This document shows, one piece after another, positions 36,955 through 45,013 of a stretch of 64,000 bases of DNA. Each line of letters begins with the position of its first letter. Within the stretch, counting starts at the first letter, position 1. Position numbers and translations under genes: made by a program. The stretch is taken from positions 62,001 through 126,000 of the forward strand of contig NZ_JAAALB010000009.1 of assembly GCF_009905545.1 (NCBI RefSeq), written 5' to 3'. A model generated the notes under the pieces. It made no database searches. It saw nothing but the letters and a program-made list of their open reading frames with translations, and had not been told where the DNA came from. Origin of the DNA: Cellulophaga sp. BC115SP. Its GTDB lineage: Bacteria; Bacteroidota; Bacteroidia; Cytophagales; Spirosomataceae.

Positions 36955-38082
36955 TTAGTCTTTTGTAATTTCGCCTCCTTGCGGAGCGGTATAACCTTTT
37001 ACAATGGGCCACTTGCCCTCAGTAATTTTTATGATTTTAAGTTTTTTGGGGTTTATAACTGCATGTTTAATTTTTTGTCTACGCCATGTGTAAATCACAT
37101 GCAACAATCCATCTTTGGTTTGAATAATAGATGGATAGGAATATTGACTAATAGGAGAATCTTCGATAATCAAGGCGGCTGACCAATTGATTCCATCTTT
37201 TGAAACCGATAAATTCAGGGGTGTTCTTGGTCCTTTTGCCAAATCTCCAGGAGGTAATACGTGATTATAAATCAAATAATGCTTTCCATTTGAGGCTGTT
37301 ACAGCATCTGTGCCTGAGTTGTTATTGGGCAAATTACTTTTTGCTAAAGGAGTCCAAGTTTCTCCATTGTCATACGACCAAGAGGTCAAAATGGCTCTAT
37401 TTCTGCTTCGCGCCAAAATTTGTAATGTACCTTTTCCATGATCTAAAATGCTTGGTTGGATTCCTTGTGTATCCTTATCTCCTTGGATAGGTCCGACTTG
37501 TCTCCACGTTTTTCCACCATCTTTGGTCACCTCAAAATGCAAACGCCATCCCAGTGAGCCTTCGGTACTGCTTGGGCAAAATAGATTTCCATTAGATAGC
37601 AAAACAGGTTTGTTTTTCACAGGTCCGATATATCCTTCTGGTAAAGCTCTTGCCTCTGACCAAGTTTTTCCGCCATCAGCAGAGGTTTTTAGCCAGCCTT
37701 TCCATTTAGCAGGACTAGGTCCTATTTTGTAGAAAAGTAAAAGCTCGCCATTGGGAATTTGGTACAAAACAGGATTCCAGCAAGCATAGCGCAGAGTGTC
37801 GTTGACGATGCCATTGGCAACGTTTTGTGGCGCTTGCCATTTGCCATTCTCTTGGCGACTCACCCAGATACACACATCTGGATTGCGTTCTTTGGTACCT
37901 CCAAACCACGCTGAAACTAACCCTGTGGGTGTTTCAGCAATTGTAGAGGCATGACTTTCGGGAAAAGGTGGATTTTCTACCACAAATTCATCCAACAGAA
38001 GCCCTTTTTTCCAAGCTTGAGCTTCCGATGTCAGGGGCAATGCCAGTGTGCATGAGATAAATCCTATGAGTAATTTTTTCAT
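36955..38082 (-). CDS. Exported sialidase-family (BNR/Asp-box) protein
   Basis: 375 residues with a signal peptide (MKKLLIGFISCTLALPLTSE, then AQA). Four Asp-boxes are seen: SADGGKTWSEA, TKDGGKTWRQV, SYDNGETWTPL and SKDGINWSAA. This pattern defines the six-bladed sialidase propeller. The N-terminal SAWFGGTKERNPDVCIWVSR resembles a large Bacteroidota subgroup of uncertain specificity near GH33. In an RG-II setting, propellers of this fold could act on Kdo or Dha rather than sialate. The gene is 23 bases upstream of the iron-ADH gene on the same strand. Confidence 0.85.
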   Translation of the reverse strand: MKKLLIGFISCTLALPLTSEAQAWKKGLLLDEFVVENPPFPESHASTIAETPTGLVSAWFGGTKERNPDVCIWVSRQENGKWQAPQNVANGIVNDTLRYACWNPVLYQIPNGELLLFYKIGPSPAKWKGWLKTSADGGKTWSEARALPEGYIGPVKNKPVLLSNGNLFCPSSTEGSLGWRLHFEVTKDGGKTWRQVGPIQGDKDTQGIQPSILDHGKGTLQILARSRNRAILTSWSYDNGETWTPLAKSNLPNNNSGTDAVTASNGKHYLIYNHVLPPGDLAKGPRTPLNLSVSKDGINWSAALIIEDSPISQYSYPSIIQTKDGLLHVIYTWRRQKIKHAVINPKKLKIIKITEGKWPIVKGYTAPQGGEITKD

Positions 38083-38246
38083 AAATGCTTTTTTGCTAAG
38101 GTACAGTTAAGTATGAGTGCTGAATTGTGAGTGATGAGTTTTGAGTGTAATTTTTGATTACTAATATTTTATCTCATTAATTTATTCAACTTAATTTTGC
38201 ACAAAGTGAAAAATGGAATCTCTACTTTTGTTCTCTATTCCTATAT

Positions 38247-40985
38247 TTAAAATGCGAATGAGTAAGAACCTGAACCAATTTCTAGTATCGTATATTCTCT
38301 GCTCAATCCCATAATTTTGATTTCTTTATACTGAGAAATATTTTTGTCTCCTTCTGTAATGTTTTGATAATCAGAAGTTGGTAGATAAATAATGGCTTTA
38401 CTATTGGCTGGTACGCTCACTTGCCAAGTAGTAGTGTTGCCCTCTTTTTTCCAATGGGATTCAATGGTTCCTCGAATAGACTGATAACTAGCTTGTACTT
38501 GATTCAATCCTTTTGGAAAATCTGATTTTAATTCAATGTATTTGTATGCGGTTTCTCTAGAGTTAATTCCTGCCAAATGTTGGTAATACCAAATCAACAA
38601 ATCGCCAAGCAACATCACATGGTTGGCTGAGTTCATTTCGGGGTTGGCGGTATTGCCATTCCATAATTCCCAAATTGTAGTGGCGCCATTTTCGACCATA
38701 TAACCCCAACTCGGATAATCTTTTTGTGTCGCAATCGTATAAGCTAAATCCCCTTGACCAATGCTACTTAAGCCTCTCATGAGCCATTGGGTACCAATTA
38801 CGCCTGTGCTGATATGACTTTTATTTTTCTGAATAATTGTTTGTGTCAATTGCTCAGCTACTTTATTGCGTTCTTCCGTTGGGATGATGCCATAGACCAA
38901 GGGCAATAGATTGGCAGTTACGGTGCCATTGCCATAATTTGAAGATTTTAGAAAAGCTTGGTTAAAAGCATTTTTATAGTCGCTTTCCTTTTTTGAAAAA
39001 ACTTCCAAATCTTTGGTATTATCGGTGATTTGAGCAAATTTTTGCATTAACTGCAACACTCGAATGTAAGTTGCTGTAGCTAGCAATTTACCATCAGTCA
39101 ATCGGCTCTCATCCTTCGCATGAATCAGCTCTTTTGACTCAGGTGGCACACACCAATCTCCGTATTTATCTTTGGTAATTAATCCATTTTCGGTGTACTT
39201 TTCGGCCATGTACATGACCCATTTTTTCATAGAAGGATAATGCTTTTTGATGGGTTCAGCGTCCCCGAACTGCTGGTAAAGCATATCTGCAATCGTGATA
39301 TAGGTACTAGGCCAAGTAACATTGTCGCCATAGTATCTCCAAAAACTTGGGGCTACGTCTGGGATGCTTCCATCTGCTTTTTGGCTTTGCTCAATATCAT
39401 CTAACCATTTTGTATAAAGTGTTTGATTATCAAATAAATAACTTTCTCCATAAGCTCCTGTAGTGCGGTCGCCTAACCATGGCTGACGCTCGTTTCGCTG
39501 TGGGCAATCTACAGGCATACCTTTATAATTGCTACGAATTCCCCAGTAAGCGTTGGTAAATATTTGATTGAGTGTAGTATTTGAGCTCTGGAATTTGCCC
39601 GCATCACTCATCTCATCATATACTACTCTTCCTTCAAATTGCTCAAGCTTTGGCTCGGTAGGAAAACCTGTGATTTCTACATATCTAAAACCATGATAGA
39701 CAAAACGGGGCTCCCATGTTTCTACGCCTTCTCCTTTGAGCGTGTAGATATCGGTTACTTTGGCATCACGCAGATTTCGTACATACAGACTCCCATCGGG
39801 TTGTAGACTTTCGGCAAAGCGAAGGGTAACTTTTTGACCTTTTTTCCCCTGAACACTTAGTCGTAACCAGCCTGCCATGTTTTGACCCATATCCAAAATA
39901 TAGGTTTGAGCATTGAGTTTTTTAAGAGCAATTGGTTTGATAGTCTGCATAACCTTCATGTTTGCAGTCATTTGCGATTCATAATCTCCACCTGGTTCTT
40001 GTACCAATTGAGCCTTCAGCCAAGAAGTGTCTGCGTAACCCGATTGACTCCAATTTCCTAATTCTTTGGTCGCATCGTATTCTTCTCCGTCGTATTCATT
40101 GTTGCAACGTATGGGTCCATCGGCTGTCACCTTCCAAGTGTCGTCGCTGACAACGGTCTCGTGGCTTCCATCTTCGTAAACCAATTCGAGATTGAAAAGC
40201 ATTTTAGGATAACCAAATGTTTTGATTTTATAAGGTTTATAATCTTGGCGCATCGTGTAATAACGACCATTCCCCAGAATTGACCCTACAGCATTGGCTC
40301 CTTGTTGCAATAGAGCTGTTACATCGAAAGTATTGTATTTGACGCCTTTGTTATAATCAGTAGGAACAGGTGCTAATACCTGATTCCCAACTTTTTGACC
40401 ATTGAGATATAACTCATACAGACCCAAACCGATGATATAAGCTGTGGCACTTTTGAGTTTTTTCTTTACGGTAAAATCTTTTCTAAAATAGCGAGCAGAT
40501 AAGCGTGAAAACTGACCTTCGTTATCCCATGGGAACGAACGATCTGAACCAATCCAGCGTCCTTTCCAATCTACATAATTGAGCAAACCAATACTAAAAG
40601 AAGCTGTTTCAGACCAATCCGACTCACCTTTATTTGTCCATATTTTTACCTTCCAAAAACACTTGCTACGACTTTTAAGCACTTTTCCTACATAGCGTAC
40701 CTGAATGGTCTCGTCTGAATTTATTTTTCCAGAATCCCATAAATCACCTTGGTTTTGTGCCAATAATTCCTTGCTAGAAGCCACCAAAATTTGATAAGCC
40801 GTTTGATTTACAGCTCTTAGTTTACTGCTGACTTGCCAGCTCAAACGTGGTTGTACTACGTCGATGCCTTCAGGATTTTGTAAAAATTCACAACGAGCTT
40901 TTTCTACAGAAATAGCTTTTTCGTCTTTTCTAAAACTAGAAAAAAGCAATCCCAACAAAGCCAGTAGTAAGCAATAGTGTTTCAT
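38247..40985 (-). CDS. GH78 alpha-L-rhamnosidase
   Basis: 912 residues. The N-terminal fibronectin-like domain (RCEFLQNPEGIDVVQPRLSW) and concanavalin-like domain (TAYIIGLGLYELYLNGQKVG) are typical of bacterial rhamnosidase modules. The (alpha/alpha)6 barrel carries MPVDCPQRNERQPWLGDRTT, in which the Glu is the general acid in GH78. Further motifs are NGSIPD-like KADGSIPDVAPSF and GATTIWELWNG with the general-base Glu. The N-terminus MKHYCLLLALLGLLFSSF looks exported. It releases alpha-linked L-rhamnose. It follows the Gfo/Idh gene after 103 bases. Confidence 0.95.
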   Translation of the reverse strand: MKHYCLLLALLGLLFSSFRKDEKAISVEKARCEFLQNPEGIDVVQPRLSWQVSSKLRAVNQTAYQILVASSKELLAQNQGDLWDSGKINSDETIQVRYVGKVLKSRSKCFWKVKIWTNKGESDWSETASFSIGLLNYVDWKGRWIGSDRSFPWDNEGQFSRLSARYFRKDFTVKKKLKSATAYIIGLGLYELYLNGQKVGNQVLAPVPTDYNKGVKYNTFDVTALLQQGANAVGSILGNGRYYTMRQDYKPYKIKTFGYPKMLFNLELVYEDGSHETVVSDDTWKVTADGPIRCNNEYDGEEYDATKELGNWSQSGYADTSWLKAQLVQEPGGDYESQMTANMKVMQTIKPIALKKLNAQTYILDMGQNMAGWLRLSVQGKKGQKVTLRFAESLQPDGSLYVRNLRDAKVTDIYTLKGEGVETWEPRFVYHGFRYVEITGFPTEPKLEQFEGRVVYDEMSDAGKFQSSNTTLNQIFTNAYWGIRSNYKGMPVDCPQRNERQPWLGDRTTGAYGESYLFDNQTLYTKWLDDIEQSQKADGSIPDVAPSFWRYYGDNVTWPSTYITIADMLYQQFGDAEPIKKHYPSMKKWVMYMAEKYTENGLITKDKYGDWCVPPESKELIHAKDESRLTDGKLLATATYIRVLQLMQKFAQITDNTKDLEVFSKKESDYKNAFNQAFLKSSNYGNGTVTANLLPLVYGIIPTEERNKVAEQLTQTIIQKNKSHISTGVIGTQWLMRGLSSIGQGDLAYTIATQKDYPSWGYMVENGATTIWELWNGNTANPEMNSANHVMLLGDLLIWYYQHLAGINSRETAYKYIELKSDFPKGLNQVQASYQSIRGTIESHWKKEGNTTTWQVSVPANSKAIIYLPTSDYQNITEGDKNISQYKEIKIMGLSREYTILEIGSGSYSFAF

Positions 40986-41088
40986 GGTTTTACTATTTTG
41001 TCAAACGGAGGTAATAATGCATAATTGCGAATCATGAATGTAAGTTTCTGATAATTAAAAACTTATATTCATGATTCTATACTAAGAT

Positions 41089-42150
41089 TTACATGTCAAA
41101 TTCTGCTAAAAGATCAGCAACTTTTACAGGCTGACCAGTCGACAAAGAACGATCCATTGCTTGTAATAAAGCTACAGTTCCAATTCCTTCTCTTACATCT
41201 GGATAAGCAGTTTGTCCGCTTTCTAGACAATCAACAAAGTATTCAAGATAATTTTGATATTCGCCAGCGTGGTGACTTTTACCTTCAAATCTGAAGTAAT
41301 GTTTTAGTTTATGTTCCCAAGTCTGTACGATTTCTTCGCCTGTATTGGTTGTCACAGCGTATCTCAAATCCATGTAATCAGCTTGACTACAACCCTCTGT
41401 TCCTCGCAGAATACAACTCATTTCGCTATCGCGTACTACTGGTTGCACAGGACCTGTATAACAGCCACTTACACGAGCAATACGTCCGTCGGTTGCTTTG
41501 AAGATAAAGTGCATAGTGTCAGGATTTTTGAGCCCTCCTTTTAAACCATTGGCACTCAACATTCCATAACCCATCACCTCTTCGATGTTAGGCAAATACC
41601 AACGAATAAAGTCTACTGGGTGACTCAATCCGCCATATAACCATTTGAATGCTGATTCCAATGACCAGCCTTTTTCCAAAAACCAACGGTGGTCGGCATG
41701 ATAATAGCCCTCGATTGTAATAAGATCGCCAATCAGCCCATTTTCGTAATCCGCTCTTTGTTTTTTCATAGGTTCGAAAAAACGAGAGCTTTGACCAACA
41801 AATACCTTTTTCCCTGTTTTCTCAGACAACTCGATGAGCTCTTTGGCATCAGCCAAATTGTCGATAAATGGTTTTGTACATACTACATGCTTGCCGTGTA
41901 AGAGTGCTTGCTTTACATGCGTTGCATGCCATTTGTCAGGGGTATAAATGGCGATAATATCGATACTTGCGTCGTCGAGTAGTTCTTGGAAATTGGTTGT
42001 ATAAGCATGAAAATCAAATTCTTTGGCGCGCTGCTGACATAGCTCTAAACGCAAATCACAGATTTTTACTAATTCTAATTTTGAGCTGGCTAATGCAGCA
42101 GACATGGTGCTTCGTCCTTCTCCTAGTCCTAAAATGCCGATTCTTAACAT
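41089..42150 (-). CDS. Gfo/Idh/MocA family oxidoreductase
   Basis: 353 residues, no export signal. The N-terminal Rossmann motif is GILGLGEGRS, followed by the family signature VVCTKPFIDNLADAKELIEL with the EKP-type lysine (here TKP). The second domain contains WLYGGLSHPVDFIRWYLP with the conserved His-Pro-x-Asp, giving an Asp/His catalytic pair. Family members oxidise or epimerise sugars and sugar acids with NAD(P). One family in D-apiose breakdown (apiose dehydrogenase) belongs here. It sits between GH78 and the GH141-mutarotase fusion, so a pectin sugar substrate is plausible. GTTAACAGTATATC at 42182 lies just upstream of the start. Confidence 0.9.
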   Translation of the reverse strand: MLRIGILGLGEGRSTMSAALASSKLELVKICDLRLELCQQRAKEFDFHAYTTNFQELLDDASIDIIAIYTPDKWHATHVKQALLHGKHVVCTKPFIDNLADAKELIELSEKTGKKVFVGQSSRFFEPMKKQRADYENGLIGDLITIEGYYHADHRWFLEKGWSLESAFKWLYGGLSHPVDFIRWYLPNIEEVMGYGMLSANGLKGGLKNPDTMHFIFKATDGRIARVSGCYTGPVQPVVRDSEMSCILRGTEGCSQADYMDLRYAVTTNTGEEIVQTWEHKLKHYFRFEGKSHHAGEYQNYLEYFVDCLESGQTAYPDVREGIGTVALLQAMDRSLSTGQPVKVADLLAEFDM

Positions 42151-42195
42151 GACCTTGACTTTCTATTTTATAACTTTATTCGTTAACAGTATATC

Positions 42196-44721
42196 TTAAA
42201 ATTCGAATGATTTGAAAAACTCCCAGGTATCACCTTTCGGAGCATCCTCCAAACCTTCTTGATAATCTTTCATGGCTTTATTCCAGTCGTTTACTCGAGG
42301 ATTGTTGAGTGTGGTGCGTGGATTCAGTTTTTCGAAATCCGCCTCTGCTGGGATGCTAATCACAAGCATGAGCTGTCGCCCATTTCTAAACAATAAGAGT
42401 TGTTGAAAATCTGCATTGCAAAAGCCTTTTGATACTTCTGGCCATTTTTCAAATTGAGTAGCGTGAGCGTCTAAATACGCTTTTTGTTTGTTGGAATCAG
42501 CAACCAAATTGGCAGTTAACAAAATATGTTTCCAAGCGCCTTCCTTTTTCTTTTCGCCACATTTTTCACGATTAAATTCATAGAATAAATCATGATAAGT
42601 TTTAATTTTTACATCAGGAAAAGCATTTTTGAGGCGATCTTGCAGTAAATACACATCCTGTACCTTGTCGAAAATAACTGTGTGATTTTGCCACTGATAG
42701 ACCGATGAAGTACTGATTGTACTTTTCCCTAAAATGACTTTTAATTTTTCTTTGTCAAGCGTTTTTCCTTGGGCTGTGACCAACTCGACTATTACTGGTT
42801 TTTCAATATTGATGGCGTAACGAGCGTCATACGGATTGGCGAAGCGTAAAAGAGATTGGTATTGTGGCGCTAAACCAGCTTTTTGATAAATACTATCTGC
42901 TACGCTAGGACCGTTGTTTTCCCACGTATTAGCAGGTCCATTCGCATTTTGTAGATATTTGGTCGAAGCTGTCCAGTTATCACGAATGGTCATAAATGAA
43001 GATCCTTCGTCGGTATAGAGGTAAAACCAGTGACTAGGAATGTGCGCATACGGCGCACGGTAAATGCTATCAATGACATTTTCAATGATTTGCGTATTGG
43101 GTTGTGCCGAAAGCGTATAGATACCTGCGACATCATACATATTTTTGCCGTAAAGGCGAATTTTATTAGCCTTTACAAGATTGTTTTTCAAAACAGTTAT
43201 ATGACGTGTCCAGCCCCAACCTACGCTGATACCAGAGTAATGTACGTTTGAAATATCATTGTGCGTAATTTGAATATCATGTGCAAAGCCCACGCCTATT
43301 CCCACACTTCCCCAGTCTTCGTTGGTAGCATCGGAAATAAGGTTATTTGAAATTTGGATATGGTGACTGACATCACGAAGGTCTGTTGGGTTGTAAGGTA
43401 AATGTATTTCGGTAGCTTCATCAGAAAAATTACCAACCAAAATACCGTTTCCTCCAATGTCTTTGAAAACATTTCCAGTCACCGAACTTTGATGGACACC
43501 TTTGTACAAATCCAAGCCAGTAGAGGCTGTATGAGTAAATTGACAGTTTTGAATATGAATATTTTGACTATGGTTGATACTAACCGCAGCTGTTGGACGA
43601 ATAATCCAAGCCTGATTTTCGAGCGTTTGCTTTTCTGGCGTACCTGCAATTTTCAGTTTGTAGGCGTCCGTCATAGGCATACCCGTTTGGTGCGCCACGT
43701 GCCCATGGGTAGCTGGTCGCCAATAAGCAGTATGCTCAAAGTTAATGTTTTGAATATGAAAATGTTGTACAGGTTTTTCGAGAGTTCCTTCTATGCGAAC
43801 TAAGGTTTCCAAATGAGAAGCAATTACTTCTGTTTGAAGCATGTTCTCGTTTGAGAAAGGGAAATAGTAAATCTTCTGCGCAACAGGATCACAATAATAT
43901 TCGCCTGCTTCGTCCAAAAACTGTAGAGCATTACACAAATAAAAGGCAGAATTACCCGTCTCTTTTGAAATCCAAGGCGCTGGCCAAGGGTGTTCAGATT
44001 GAATACGACTTTCGGGTTGGTAGAAAGTAAGTTTGGCGCTATCTCCTTGCACTTCTATCCTTTTTACCCTCAATTGTGCAACTTCCCACCATTGATGGAT
44101 AAAAAACTCAAGTCCTTTGGCTTGTTCCAAATGCGCTTCTTTGGGAGCAGGAATCCAACAAGTTTGTTCTTTTTTGTTCCAAGAAAGAATACGTTGCATC
44201 TCAATGCCAGCAGTATTCTTGGCACGAGTTGCCTTTTTTCCGTTGACCCACAGCTGACGAACTCCCAATGAAATACCTTCGGGCAAATCGGCAACCCAAA
44301 TTTTGCCTTTAGCTTTTTGAAGTAAAAACGGGAGGTTTTCTTTTAATAATTTCCAGTTAACAATGGCTTTGCCACCACTAATAAAAACTTGTGCATGAGG
44401 GGCTGCTTCGAGGATGGTGGGGTTATTTAATATACCTGAATCTTCGGGTCTAATATGGATAGGTTCTTCTAAAAAATATCTACCCGAGCTAAGATAAATA
44501 TGTACAGATTTTGAAGGGTCTGTTTGTTGTAATCTTCTCAGCTCACGTACCTTTCTCACTGCCATAGAAGGGCTAGCAAGAGGTTGTTCTTTGGTACCAG
44601 TGTTACTGTCCGAACCTGTGGGAGATACCCATACTTCGGATATTTGTCCAAAACAATTTGAACAAAGTACAATAAAAGTACAACAAAAGACCAAAAATAT
44701 CTTACCAGTGCTATTTTTCAT
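42196..44721 (-). CDS. GH141-like beta-helix glycosidase fused to an L-rhamnose mutarotase domain
   Basis: An upstream TTG at 44727 is in frame, but ATG 44721 starts the signal peptide (MKNSTGKIFLVFCCTFIVLC). It is 841 residues. The N-terminal 600 or so form a right-handed beta-helix: WVSPTGSDSNTGTKEQPLAS, SGRYFLEEPIHIRPEDSG, VRQLWVNGKKATRAKN, then coils such as NNLISDATNEDWGSVGIGVG. This is the layout of GH141, which includes an RG-II alpha-L-fucosidase and a xylanase. The C-terminal 110 residues or so match L-rhamnose mutarotase (DUF718): KQKAYLDAHATQFEKWPEV with Tyr749 and His753 in the catalytic Tyr-x3-His spacing, and NPRVNDWNKAMKDYQ. Both domains look intact. The export of the mutarotase domain is unusual. 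Confidence 0.85.
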   Translation of the reverse strand: MKNSTGKIFLVFCCTFIVLCSNCFGQISEVWVSPTGSDSNTGTKEQPLASPSMAVRKVRELRRLQQTDPSKSVHIYLSSGRYFLEEPIHIRPEDSGILNNPTILEAAPHAQVFISGGKAIVNWKLLKENLPFLLQKAKGKIWVADLPEGISLGVRQLWVNGKKATRAKNTAGIEMQRILSWNKKEQTCWIPAPKEAHLEQAKGLEFFIHQWWEVAQLRVKRIEVQGDSAKLTFYQPESRIQSEHPWPAPWISKETGNSAFYLCNALQFLDEAGEYYCDPVAQKIYYFPFSNENMLQTEVIASHLETLVRIEGTLEKPVQHFHIQNINFEHTAYWRPATHGHVAHQTGMPMTDAYKLKIAGTPEKQTLENQAWIIRPTAAVSINHSQNIHIQNCQFTHTASTGLDLYKGVHQSSVTGNVFKDIGGNGILVGNFSDEATEIHLPYNPTDLRDVSHHIQISNNLISDATNEDWGSVGIGVGFAHDIQITHNDISNVHYSGISVGWGWTRHITVLKNNLVKANKIRLYGKNMYDVAGIYTLSAQPNTQIIENVIDSIYRAPYAHIPSHWFYLYTDEGSSFMTIRDNWTASTKYLQNANGPANTWENNGPSVADSIYQKAGLAPQYQSLLRFANPYDARYAINIEKPVIVELVTAQGKTLDKEKLKVILGKSTISTSSVYQWQNHTVIFDKVQDVYLLQDRLKNAFPDVKIKTYHDLFYEFNREKCGEKKKEGAWKHILLTANLVADSNKQKAYLDAHATQFEKWPEVSKGFCNADFQQLLLFRNGRQLMLVISIPAEADFEKLNPRTTLNNPRVNDWNKAMKDYQEGLEDAPKGDTWEFFKSFEF

Positions 44722-44820
44722 TGGCAATTAGTACGCTGAGGTAATTGAAAAAATGAGAATGATTGAATCACAAAGATAGCCTACAGTGTAGGGTCTTATT
44801 TGTATCATTTTCTCAATGTA

Positions 44821-44890
44821 TTATACAATTTTGCCGTAGATATAGATGGTTTTAATTACTTATTTGAAATGTTTGGTCAACTTTGTACAA
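44821..44890 (-). promoter_or_regulatory. TTGTACAA-type palindromes upstream of the GH141 fusion
   Basis: TTATACAA at 44821-44828 (one mismatch) and TTGTACAA at 44883-44890 lie 62 bases apart, about 100 and 162 bases before the ATG at 44721. A minus-strand TATCTTTG (plus 44771-44778) matches the -7 word TAnnTTTG and lies 50 bases before the ATG. The pairing resembles that before the GH2 gene. Confidence 0.35.
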
Positions 44891-44971
44891 AAGGCTTGGA
44901 AGGTAGTTTTGGGAGTTTTTCTTATTGCGATTCTAGGTGTATTTATCCTAAAAATGAAGGGCAACTTGTAA
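44846..44971 (+). CDS. Possible 41-residue small membrane protein
   Basis: An ATG-to-TAA frame of 41 codons encodes a protein with a basic N-terminal part (VNFVQKAWK) and one clear hydrophobic helix (VVLGVFLIAILGVFIL) ending in KMKGNL, so a single-pass small membrane protein is conceivable. It overlaps the TTGTACAA word at 44883 and lies between two minus-strand genes. There is no recognisable family, and short random frames of this kind occur in AT-rich spacers. Reported as tentative. Confidence 0.25.
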   Translation: MVLITYLKCLVNFVQKAWKVVLGVFLIAILGVFILKMKGNL

Positions 44972-44975
44972 AATT

Positions 44976-45003
44976 GTAGAGACCCATTGAATAGAGTCTC
45001 TAC
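44976..45003. repeat. Repeat family B, hairpin remnant
   Basis: GTAGAGAC (44976-44983) and GTCTCTAC (44996-45003) form a perfect 8-base stem with an unrelated 12-base loop in place of the ACGTTGCATG core. It lies 10 bases after the end of the serine hydrolase gene on the minus strand. Confidence 0.6.
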
Positions 45004-45013
45004 ATGACAAAAA

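Noticed and set aside
36955-38082. Genuine sialidase acting on sialic acid
   Set aside because: Asp-boxes support the fold only. The other genes point to plant-type glycans and no sialate catabolic set (nanE, nanK) was seen, so the specificity is left open.
43402-43803. A 133-codon plus-strand frame inside the GH141 fusion gene
   Set aside because: Shadow of the beta-helix coding strand; its composition mirrors the repeated coils and no domain is recognisable.
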